DNA from: DATEXQ01 sp036846005
GTDB taxonomy: Bacteria; Patescibacteriota; Microgenomatia; UBA8517
Reading direction: 5' to 3'
Length of the DNA: 25,484 nt
Assembly (NCBI GenBank): GCA_036846005.1
Contig: DAIUCV010000009.1
Span: forward strand, 1-25,484
Every line of letters begins with the position of its first letter. Position 1 is the stretch's first letter. Positions 8,954 through 15,330 of the stretch are shown here, in pieces. A program made the translations under genes and the position numbers. The notes under the pieces were generated by a model. That model saw nothing but the letters and a program-made list of their open reading frames with translations, did no database searches and was not told the DNA's origin.

Positions 8954-8982
8954 ATTATATGACTTACGATTTTATCGAGCAA
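8954..8982 (-). promoter_or_regulatory. Candidate promoter ahead of mraY
   Basis: In the gap between the PBP gene and mraY, TTGCTC (8977-8982), a 17-base spacer and a perfect TATAAT (8954-8959) occur, with only 11 bases between TATAAT and the mraY ATG. Transcription would start about 4-5 bases ahead of the start codon. The -35 is weak (3/6). Confidence 0.4.
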
Positions 8983-9007
8983 GCGTGAAAAAATAATATC
9001 GACTTTC

Positions 9008-10720
9008 TCAATTTTCCGGCAGAATCCCAAAGTGTACAAATAAGTCCTTGGCGATATTATACCAAAGAGGCGCTGCAGTTTCTGAAGCCCATTGCGACGT
9101 CTGAGGTTCTTTTAAGGTAACCAACATGATAAATTTGGGATTGTCGGCTGGAGCAAACCCTATAAAGCTTGCTATTGTTTTTTCGTTATCATAATGTCCT
9201 GATATGGGTATTTGGGCAGTACCTGTTTTTCCAGCAACCTTAAAACCTTTCAGAAAGGTCCACTTACTTTCACCGTTTTTAGCAGCCTCAACCATCATTT
9301 GCGTCATATCTTTTGCAGCTTCAACTCCTATAACCTGTCCTTCTTCGTGAGGTTTAATATCCTCTTCCCATCCTTCACCCTTTAGTTTATCTACAACCTG
9401 CGGTGTCATTAATTTACCGTTGTTGGCAATGGCAGAAACCGCTTTAATCAACTCCATGGGTGTAACGGCTACGCCCTGGCCAAACGACGCGGTTGCTAAA
9501 TCAACAATGTTCCAAGTTCCTTTATCCCGCAATTTTGGAGCCATTTCTCCCTGAAGGTCAATTCCTGTTGTTTTTCCAATTCCGAATTTGTCCAGATAAT
9601 CATACATTTTATCGGTTCCCAACTTTTGTCCCACAAAAGTCATCCCGACGTTATCCGAATTGACAATTACGTCTACCATTGAGGAATCGGGTCGATATTT
9701 ATTGTTCCAGGTCTCAATAGAATACTTATCAACTTTTAAAGGACCAGCACAGATATCACAAATTGTATCGGGTTTAACCGCTTTTGCATCCAAACCTGAG
9801 GCCATAACCAATACCTTAAAAACCGATCCGGGTTCAAAAGAATCAGATACGGCAGGATTTTTAAAAAGTTCATTCGTAAAATCGAAGTAATCTTTGGGAT
9901 CATAGTCAGGTAAAGAACTCATAGCAAAAACGGCACCTGTTTTAGGATCCATCACAATTACTGTTCCGCCTTTTGCTCCGTAAGCTTCGATACCTTTTTT
10001 GAGTTTATCTTCAACGGTCAGTTGTATGGCTTTATCGATATGGGTTATCAAATCAACACCGCTATAGGCAGAAACTTCTCTCACATCTCCGATTACAATA
10101 GGAGAACCTGCAGCGTCGGATTCTCTGGATAAAAATCCGGGTTTGCCGGATAACACCAAATCATAATACCCTTCCAAACCAAAATATCCCTGATCTGATC
10201 CCTGTTCGTTTTTTCCTACAAATCCCAGCAAATGAGCAGCACTCGAGGCTTCGGGATAGGCACGCAGTTCTTCCTCTTCAAATCCAATTCCGTTCATACC
10301 CATAGCTTCAATATTTTTTTTCGCATCTCCAGTTATTTTATGTCTTATAGGTATCCATACAGCCTCTTTCTTTGACAATATTTCTTTCAGACGATTACTT
10401 TCATTAAGTAGCATATTTCTATCAGAAGGATCTTCAGTTAGAAAAGGAGCTAATTTATCGGAAACCGTGTTTATTTTCTCACTTATTTCCGGTACAGAAG
10501 CATAGACCAACCATCCCTCCTGCCTTCCCGCAAGGATCGAGCCGTCGCTGGCAAGAATATTTCCCCTGGGAGCCGTAATGCTATAACCTACCTGATATTG
10601 TCTTTTTGCTTCAGTTGCCAAATCTTTAGCTTTAATTACCTGCCAGTAAAAAAGTCTTGCAACCAGCACTAAAAAACCCAATAGAAAAAATACCCAAATT
10701 ATTTTTATACGGGTGTTCAT
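9008..10720 (-). CDS. ftsI: Penicillin-binding protein, septal transpeptidase (FtsI/PBP2 type)
   Basis: Class B PBP that cross-links peptidoglycan outside the membrane, probably paired with FtsW. The 570 residues contain one N-terminal membrane anchor (about 5-26), a dimerisation/pedestal domain that begins with APRGNILASDG (50-60), and a transpeptidase domain. The three catalytic motifs are intact: SVFK (Ser299-Lys302), SDN (355-357) and KTG (498-500). Cys321 and Cys324 form a CxxC shortly after the active-site Ser. The gene lies between ftsL-like and mraY, the usual place for ftsI/pbpB. The start is ATG at 10720, 19 bases after the preceding stop. SpoVD-like PBPs share this layout, but the division context points to FtsI. 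Confidence 0.95.
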   Translation of the reverse strand: MNTRIKIIWVFFLLGFLVLVARLFYWQVIKAKDLATEAKRQYQVGYSITAPRGNILASDGSILAGRQEGWLVYASVPEISEKINTVSDKLAPFLTEDPSDRNMLLNESNRLKEILSKKEAVWIPIRHKITGDAKKNIEAMGMNGIGFEEEELRAYPEASSAAHLLGFVGKNEQGSDQGYFGLEGYYDLVLSGKPGFLSRESDAAGSPIVIGDVREVSAYSGVDLITHIDKAIQLTVEDKLKKGIEAYGAKGGTVIVMDPKTGAVFAMSSLPDYDPKDYFDFTNELFKNPAVSDSFEPGSVFKVLVMASGLDAKAVKPDTICDICAGPLKVDKYSIETWNNKYRPDSSMVDVIVNSDNVGMTFVGQKLGTDKMYDYLDKFGIGKTTGIDLQGEMAPKLRDKGTWNIVDLATASFGQGVAVTPMELIKAVSAIANNGKLMTPQVVDKLKGEGWEEDIKPHEEGQVIGVEAAKDMTQMMVEAAKNGESKWTFLKGFKVAGKTGTAQIPISGHYDNEKTIASFIGFAPADNPKFIMLVTLKEPQTSQWASETAAPLWYNIAKDLFVHFGILPEN

Positions 10721-10739
10721 AAACTGTAAATTAAATTAT

Positions 10740-11060
10740 TCAAGGAAGTTTTGCCACTTCCTGACTTTGCTCACTATATATAAGTCTTGAAGGTTTAACA
10801 AAACCTAAACTTTCGGAGCTTTTGGATAAAGCAGAAAGAGAACTGTTTTCAATCAAATTATTATTTAACTCCTCGTTTTCCTTGATAAGTTTTAACTCCT
10901 CATTTTCCAAAAATGCCAATTTGGCAGATGAAGTTATTGTTTGAATAGTCATAAATACCGTAAGTACGGCAAAAATAATACCCGCGCCAAAAATAAGGGA
11001 GGGAACCTTAAATCCGATAAAATTTACTGTTTTTTTATTTTTTAGGTAATATTTATTCAT
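10740..11060 (-). CDS. ftsL: FtsL-like small divisome protein
   Basis: A 106-residue bitopic protein: basic cytoplasmic start, one membrane helix (about 20-40), then a Leu/Glu/Asn-rich coiled coil (about 46-75) and a short conserved-looking tail with LGFVKPSRLIY (85-95). This is the FtsL/DivIC plan, in which the coiled coil pairs with a partner and regulates FtsW and the septal PBP. FtsL sequences diverge strongly, so the call rests on topology and place: between rsmH (4-base ATGA overlap) and the PBP gene, exactly where ftsL is found in most dcw clusters. A second FtsB-like partner is not seen in this window. Confidence 0.8.
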   Translation of the reverse strand: MNKYYLKNKKTVNFIGFKVPSLIFGAGIIFAVLTVFMTIQTITSSAKLAFLENEELKLIKENEELNNNLIENSSLSALSKSSESLGFVKPSRLIYSEQSQEVAKLP

Positions 11061-11965
11061 ATTTTTTCTAAAATTCTTAACTTGGCACTTCTTGATTTCG
11101 GATTGTCTCTTACTTCTTCTTCGGTCGGAACTATTAGTTTTTTATTTACTACAACCCCTTTTCCTAAATCTTTTTGTAAATTAAAAAAATCTTTTACTAT
11201 TGCATCCTCCCCGGAATGAAAACTAATGACTACCAATCTTCCCTTATTTTTTAAAAGTGATAATGCATTTGGTAACGCTTCCTGTAAATTCTCAAGCTCG
11301 CTATTTACCGCCATTCTGAGAGCTAAAAAAGCTCTGGTTGCCGGATTAATATTCCTTTGTTTCTTAAATACTTTTTCGCAAATTGATAAAAAATCACTGG
11401 TGGTTTTTATTGGGTTATTCTTTCTAAATTCCACAATTTCCAATGCAATTTTTTTCGATTCAAAATCTGTTAAAACTTGCGAAAATAAATCTGTTAACTG
11501 ATCTCGTCTCAAAACGTTTAATAAATCCGCTGCAGTAGGTCCACCCGAGGTATCTATTCTCATATCTAGGAGTGCTTCTTTATTGTTAAAAGAAAATCCA
11601 CGCATATCTGAGGTCAACTGAATATTTGATACTCCCAGATCAAAAAGTATTCCGTCAACATCTGTAAAGTTTTCGCGTTCGGCAATACTTTTTATATCTT
11701 TAAAATTACCCAGTACCAGTTTGTATGAATTTTCATTTGCTAATCGCTCTTCGGCCAGATTAAGCATTTCATTATCCATGTCTATGCCTAAAACCGTGCC
11801 TCCTCTTTTTACAATTTCCAATGTGTGTCCTCCTAAACCTATTGTTGCGTCGATATAACTAGCTTGATGATTTAAATGTGCATCGTCTAATCCCAAAGCT
11901 TCTAAAACTTCTTTTGTTAGTACGCTTTTATGAATCTTTTCTTTCTTTGTTTGAACTTTCTGCAT
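11057..11965 (-). CDS. rsmH: RsmH, 16S rRNA m4C1402 methyltransferase
   Basis: SAM-dependent N4-methyltransferase acting on cytidine 1402 of 16S rRNA in the ribosomal P site (formerly MraW). The 302 residues match the family: HKSVLTKEVLEAL near the start, SAM-binding YIDATIGLGGHT (37-48), LGIDMDNEML, ILFDLGVSNIQL, RGFSFNNKEALLDMRID, FLALRMAVNSELENL and VISFHSGEDAIVKDFF. The end has KSRSAKLRILEKI, as expected. It follows mraZ after 128 bases, a gap with a possible small ORF that overlaps the rsmH start, and its TGA overlaps the ftsL-like ATG. Confidence 0.97.
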   Translation of the reverse strand: MQKVQTKKEKIHKSVLTKEVLEALGLDDAHLNHQASYIDATIGLGGHTLEIVKRGGTVLGIDMDNEMLNLAEERLANENSYKLVLGNFKDIKSIAERENFTDVDGILFDLGVSNIQLTSDMRGFSFNNKEALLDMRIDTSGGPTAADLLNVLRRDQLTDLFSQVLTDFESKKIALEIVEFRKNNPIKTTSDFLSICEKVFKKQRNINPATRAFLALRMAVNSELENLQEALPNALSLLKNKGRLVVISFHSGEDAIVKDFFNLQKDLGKGVVVNKKLIVPTEEEVRDNPKSRSAKLRILEKI

Positions 11966-12056
11966 TTTGCTTCTTCTGAGGTTCTTCGCATTCTCTTATA
12001 AAGTTCACCGTATAATCCAATCTTTTCCTCATAAAGTCTCCGTTTAATCTAATCAT
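11928..12056 (-). CDS. Possible small ORF (42 codons) between mraZ and rsmH
   Basis: The 128-base gap between mraZ and rsmH contains ATG (12056) followed by 42 sense codons to TAA (11928-11930), overlapping the first 38 bases of rsmH in another frame. The product would be highly charged and soluble (MIRLNGDFMRKRLDYTVNFI and then a Glu/Lys-rich end). About 11 bases upstream sits AAAGGTGGTG (12068-12077), close to the full anti-Shine-Dalgarno complement and the strongest such site in the window; it is too far from the rsmH start to serve it. A second ATG (12032) follows GGAG by 5 bases. Either this is a real small gene, or it is a leader peptide coupling rsmH translation to upstream ribosomes. 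I recognise no family. Confidence 0.4.
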   Translation of the reverse strand: MIRLNGDFMRKRLDYTVNFIRECEEPQKKQNAESSNKERKDS

Positions 12057-12067
12057 TAGCCTTCACC

Positions 12068-12077
12068 CACCACCTTT
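12068..12077 (-). promoter_or_regulatory. Strong Shine-Dalgarno-like site after mraZ
   Basis: AAAGGTGGTG, one mismatch from the AAGGAGGTG complement of the 16S 3' end, lies between the mraZ stop (12094) and the small ORF start (12056). Most start codons in the window have no recognisable site, so a match this long is conspicuous. Confidence 0.45.
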
Positions 12078-12093
12078 CTTTGATAAAAATTTC

Positions 12094-12537
12094 TCATGTT
12101 TTTGTTTTTCTTTGTTTTGAAATTTCTTCAAGCATTCTGTCTGCTTCGGTTTTTACTTTAACCTCTTCTTTCTCCCATGTTTCCAAATCCCAAAGTTCAA
12201 TTCTTTCACCCAACCCCAAGAAAATAAGTTTATCCTCAATCTTGGCGATATCCCTTAAGATCTGCGGTATCACAAATCTACCCTGATCATCGGTTTCGAC
12301 TTCAAAAGCAGTAGATAAAATAAACCTTTCTACGCTTCTTATCGGTCTGGTAACTACCTCTTCTTTATTTGTTAATCGAGCCAAAAGTCTATCCCAACCC
12401 TGTTGGCCTACAATAACCAGGCATTCTTCATACCAACGGGCTATAATAATTTTGTTTCCGGTTTCTTTCCTGAACTTCGCAGGAAGAGCAATTCTTCCTT
12501 TTTCCGAAACCTGCGTGAAATATCGTCCAATTAACAT
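12094..12537 (-). CDS. mraZ: MraZ, transcriptional regulator of the dcw cluster
   Basis: DNA-binding protein with two AbrB/SpoVT-like halves; family members form ring-shaped oligomers and repress their own dcw operon. The 147 residues are normal. The paired signature elements are SEKGRIALPAKFR (11-23, Ser where Asp is common) and TDDQGRFVIPQILR (82-95). The C-terminus after about 120 is a charged helix (EKEEVKVKTEADRMLEE). The start is ATG at 12537 without a ribosome-binding site. It is the first gene of the cluster, and the region just upstream contains three 10-bp repeats of the type MraZ binds, so autorepression is likely. Confidence 0.97.
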   Translation of the reverse strand: MLIGRYFTQVSEKGRIALPAKFRKETGNKIIIARWYEECLVIVGQQGWDRLLARLTNKEEVVTRPIRSVERFILSTAFEVETDDQGRFVIPQILRDIAKIEDKLIFLGLGERIELWDLETWEKEEVKVKTEADRMLEEISKQRKTKT

Positions 12538-12588
12538 TTAATTTTAGGGCAGTTTTTGACATATTAGTTGATAGTTTGTATTAATAAT

Positions 12589-12618
12589 TCACTACTTTTC
12601 ACCACTTTCTACCATTTT
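12589..12618 (-). promoter_or_regulatory. MraZ operator: three tandem 10-bp boxes
   Basis: Three head-to-tail decamers (12609-12618, 12599-12608, 12589-12598) share the consensus AAARTGGTRA on the minus strand; their cores are TGGT, TGGT and TAGT. Known MraZ sites are repeats with TGG-type cores at a 10-bp period upstream of mraZ (TGGGN5 repeats in E. coli, AAAGTGG repeats in mollicutes), matching what is seen here. The boxes begin at the candidate -10 element and cover the expected transcription start, a repressing position. Confidence 0.8.
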
Positions 12619-12642
12619 TATTTATTTTCACGATCATGTCAA
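12615..12642 (-). promoter_or_regulatory. Candidate dcw operon promoter (PmraZ)
   Basis: A perfect -35 TTGACA (12637-12642), 16 bases, then TAAAAA (12615-12620), a 4/6 -10. The -10 overlaps the first MraZ box. The leader to the mraZ ATG would be about 70 bases, unlike the very short leaders inferred elsewhere in the window. The rest of the 148-base gap (12538-12685) shows no ORF and no clear terminator. Confidence 0.55.
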
Positions 12643-12685
12643 TACAAATAAAACCCAAATAATGAAGACTAGTATAAAATCTTAC

Positions 12686-13414
12686 TTACTGAGGATTAAC
12701 AGAAGCAAAAATTCCTAAATTACTGGACTTTCCGGCATCAAGTTTTGTCCATTTATTATCCACCCAAGAATAAATTTCACCCTCTATATCCACTACTCCC
12801 GAAAGCTTAACCAAACTCGAACTGAATACCCCGTAAGGACCTTTAGACATTGAGGGTAATGTTTCAAATGCTCCGAAGGTTTGCATGGTAACAAAAAAGT
12901 CTTTTGTAGGTGTTTTATCCAGTGTAAATTTAAATTGATTGTCTATTGAAGTTAATTCTTTAACTTTTGACTGCAAATGAAATTCGGTTGAAAGCTTTCC
13001 TACAAGTTTACCTTTATCATCTCTAAATTTGAAAGATAAAGTACCCTGACTTACACCCTCATCGTATCTGAATTTACCCGAAGATTCGCTTCCCAAAAGC
13101 AATTTTCTTTCAATTGTTTCCCCTTTTTGGATCTTGACTGTTCCCGGAACTCCCTGGCTTCTGCCGTCGGGGAGGGAGTAGAGAATTAAATAATCAACTG
13201 TTGCTGCTTCAATATTGATTTTTTCAATTTTCATTGTTAACCAGTGTCCGTCTTCGGTGGGAGTAAGAGAGGCAACAGGGCGCATTTCAAAAGGAATTTC
13301 TGGAGCTGTCTCTTCTTCTTGAGGAATTTCTTTTTTATTTCTGGTAATGAAAAAGGCTCCAACCAAAATTAAAATCCCAACTCCCAAAATCGCAAATGGT
13401 AAAAATTTCTTCAT
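12686..13414 (-). CDS. Membrane-anchored extracytoplasmic protein of unknown function
   Basis: 242 residues with an N-terminal basic-hydrophobic segment (MKKFLPFAILGVGILILVGA) that is a membrane anchor or uncleaved signal; no lipobox Cys is present. After a Glu/Pro-rich linker (about 28-45), residues 50-240 are rich in beta-type alternation and Gly/Ser, suggesting a beta-sandwich domain outside the cell. I recognise no family and no catalytic motif, and there is no Cys. The gene starts 2 bases after the glyS stop, so it is probably co-transcribed with it, and ends just before the mraZ promoter. Its position beside the division cluster hints at an envelope role, but that is only context. Confidence 0.85.
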   Translation of the reverse strand: MKKFLPFAILGVGILILVGAFFITRNKKEIPQEEETAPEIPFEMRPVASLTPTEDGHWLTMKIEKINIEAATVDYLILYSLPDGRSQGVPGTVKIQKGETIERKLLLGSESSGKFRYDEGVSQGTLSFKFRDDKGKLVGKLSTEFHLQSKVKELTSIDNQFKFTLDKTPTKDFFVTMQTFGAFETLPSMSKGPYGVFSSSLVKLSGVVDIEGEIYSWVDNKWTKLDAGKSSNLGIFASVNPQ

Positions 13415-13416
13415 AA

Positions 13417-14694
13417 TTACTTTAATTTATTCTCTATATACCTAACCAACTTGTCAACACTTATTCTTTCCTGTTTGGCAGAATCCCTATCCCGAACGGT
13501 AACCGTATTATCTTTTAAGGTATCAAAGTCAATTGTCACACACCACGGCGTTCCTATCTCATCCTGGCTGTAGTAACGCTTGCCGATATTTCCCCTGTCA
13601 TCCCAGGAGGTATTAAATTTGGCTTTAAGGTCAATATAAATATCTTTGGCTTTTTTAACCAAATCCTCTTTATTTGCCAAAAGCGGAAAAACGGCAACCT
13701 TATAGGGAGAAAGTTTAGGATTTAACTTAAGAATGGTTCTACCGCCTTCTTCGCAGTAAGCATCGATAAGGAAAAATAAAGCCGCTCTATCCACTCCACC
13801 CGATGTTTCAATCACCCAGGGGGTATATTCTTTTTGTGTTTCTGCGTCTTTATAGGAAAGTTTGTGGTTTTTAAGGTCAAAATCTCCTCTTAAGTGAATC
13901 CCTTCCAATTCACTCCAACCAAATGGAGCCTCGTATTCTATATCTTCTGCTTGCTTGGCATAATGAGCTCTTTTTTCGGGTTCATGCTCTCTAAACTTTA
14001 ATTTGCTTTTAGCAATTCCCAATGCTACATACCAATCCAATCTCTCTTTTTTAAGAGTATCAAATGTTTTTGTCGCGTTTTTCTCATCGGGATATACAAA
14101 ATATTCCAGTTCCATTTGCTCAAATTCTCTGCTTCTGAATGTAAAATTTCCCGGGGTAACTTCGTTTCTAAAAGCCTTACCTATTTGAGCTATACCAAAA
14201 GGAATTTTTACCCTCGAGGAATTAACCACATTGGCAAAATTTACAAAAACACCCTGAGTAATTTCTCCCCTGAGATATGCCTTCTCCTTGGGCTCGGTAA
14301 CACCCAAAAACACCTCTGTCATGAGATTGAATTGTTTGGGTTCTGTCCATTCGACGTTCTCGTGTTCTTTCTCGTGTTTTTCCAGGTCTTTTTTATTATC
14401 AGCAACAAACCTCTTGTGACAAACTCTACATTCCACCAGGGGGTCAGTAAATGCATCCAGATGACCCGATGCCTTCCAAACCAAAGGATTCATAATTATT
14501 GAAGCATCTAATCCCACAACATCATCCTTAGCGTAGACCATCGTTTTCCACCATTCCTTTTTGATATTATTTTTAAACTCGACTCCCATGGGTCCGTAAT
14601 CCCAAAATCCCGCAAATCCTCCATAAATTTCGCTTCCGGGGAAAATAAATCCTCGCCTTTTGGCAAGTGAAGTAATTTTGTCCATCAATTCCAT
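13417..14694 (-). CDS. glyS: Glycyl-tRNA synthetase (single-chain, alpha2 type)
   Basis: Class II synthetase charging tRNA-Gly. With ATG at 14694 it has 425 residues; a TTG at 14700 gives 427 but has no better support. Motif 2 is clear (IGKAFRNEVTPGNFTFRSRE), followed by FEQMELEYF, and motif 3 is TSGGVDRAALFFL. The C-terminal anticodon-binding domain starts at LSPYKVAVFPLL and holds the usual GTPWCVTIDF and VTVRDRDS. The conserved LRPETAQG reads LRGEITQG. An insert with Cys89, Cys92, His107 and His111 resembles a C2H2 zinc finger. A TATAAT lies exactly 6 bases ahead of the ATG, suggesting a leaderless transcript. It is followed after 2 bases by the unknown membrane protein. Confidence 0.95.
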   Translation of the reverse strand: MELMDKITSLAKRRGFIFPGSEIYGGFAGFWDYGPMGVEFKNNIKKEWWKTMVYAKDDVVGLDASIIMNPLVWKASGHLDAFTDPLVECRVCHKRFVADNKKDLEKHEKEHENVEWTEPKQFNLMTEVFLGVTEPKEKAYLRGEITQGVFVNFANVVNSSRVKIPFGIAQIGKAFRNEVTPGNFTFRSREFEQMELEYFVYPDEKNATKTFDTLKKERLDWYVALGIAKSKLKFREHEPEKRAHYAKQAEDIEYEAPFGWSELEGIHLRGDFDLKNHKLSYKDAETQKEYTPWVIETSGGVDRAALFFLIDAYCEEGGRTILKLNPKLSPYKVAVFPLLANKEDLVKKAKDIYIDLKAKFNTSWDDRGNIGKRYYSQDEIGTPWCVTIDFDTLKDNTVTVRDRDSAKQERISVDKLVRYIENKLK

Positions 14695-14700
14695 AGTCAA

Positions 14701-14730
14701 ATTATATCTTAGAGTATATATTATTTTCTA
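14701..14730 (-). promoter_or_regulatory. Candidate leaderless promoter for glyS
   Basis: Between recO and glyS, a perfect TATAAT (14701-14706) stands 6 bases before the ATG. A 4/6 -35 (TAGAAA) lies 18 bases upstream of it. Initiation about 7 bases after the -10 would fall on the start codon itself. Confidence 0.45.
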
Positions 14731-14745
14731 CTGTAATAAATTTAT

Positions 14746-15291
14746 TTACGATAATATCCTTTTACCTACCCGAATACTATTAAGATTTCTTTCCAAAATT
14801 TCCGACAATTTAGCATCTGCATCCTCTAAAACTTTTCCCTTCGGCCAAAATCCGAGGTCAACCAAAATACGATGGATAAAATTTAACCGCTGTTCTTTTA
14901 GACTAGAATTGTATTTAAGAGCCTCAAGATTATGCAAAACGCTTTCGAATATCTTTGTATTATGTTCATTTTCGCTGGTAATCTTTCCTATAACTTCCAT
15001 GAAATAATAAGCAAGAGCTACCTTCTTTAGATCTTTTCTGATTTTCGCAAAATTATCGATTATCTCAACCTCTGTCATGATATCGATCCCTTTTCCCCTA
15101 ACAGCCTGAAAATCCACTAAGCTAAAAACTTCTATATGACCTCTTTTCCTGCTCTTGGGCATTCTGACGCCTTTTGCAAGTAGAGATACCCTCCCGAAGT
15201 CCTTAGTATAAACGGACAATATTCTGTCGGATTCTGAATAATCTTTTCGAGCAAGAATTATACCTTTAGTTTTATAAGACCTTGATTCCAC
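14746..15291 (-). CDS. recO: RecO, recombination mediator (short form)
   Basis: Helps load RecA on SSB-coated single-stranded DNA in the RecFOR pathway. The 181 residues start with the RecO OB-fold signature (YKTKGIILARKDYSESDRILSVYT, residues 6-29), then GRVSLLAKGVRMPKSRKRGHIEVFSLVDF. A helical C-terminal half follows and includes ALAYYFMEVI and FIHRILVDLGF. At about 180 residues it is shorter than the usual 230-260, and no zinc-binding Cys cluster is present, so the C-terminal part is reduced. The start is GTG at 15291, since the family motif begins within six residues. TACAAT lies 6 bases before the GTG. The gene precedes glyS by about 50 bases. Confidence 0.88.
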   Translation of the reverse strand: MESRSYKTKGIILARKDYSESDRILSVYTKDFGRVSLLAKGVRMPKSRKRGHIEVFSLVDFQAVRGKGIDIMTEVEIIDNFAKIRKDLKKVALAYYFMEVIGKITSENEHNTKIFESVLHNLEALKYNSSLKEQRLNFIHRILVDLGFWPKGKVLEDADAKLSEILERNLNSIRVGKRILS

Positions 15292-15297
15292 GAAGAT

Positions 15298-15303
15298 ATT
15301 GTA
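15298..15303 (-). promoter_or_regulatory. Candidate -10 element for recO
   Basis: TACAAT (5/6) stands 6 bases ahead of the recO GTG, the same spacing as TATAAT before glyS. No convincing -35 is seen in the 39-base gap after the DUF4012 gene. Confidence 0.3.
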
Positions 15304-15330
15304 GACTTAAAAATTAGAAAAAAACAGTTT

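Noticed and set aside
12595..12618. Seven-codon ATG...TAG mini-ORF in the mraZ leader
   Set aside because: It is formed by the MraZ boxes themselves and has no ribosome-binding site.
12643..12685. Terminator between the unknown membrane protein and mraZ
   Set aside because: The short AT-rich stretch has no convincing GC stem followed by a T run on the minus strand.
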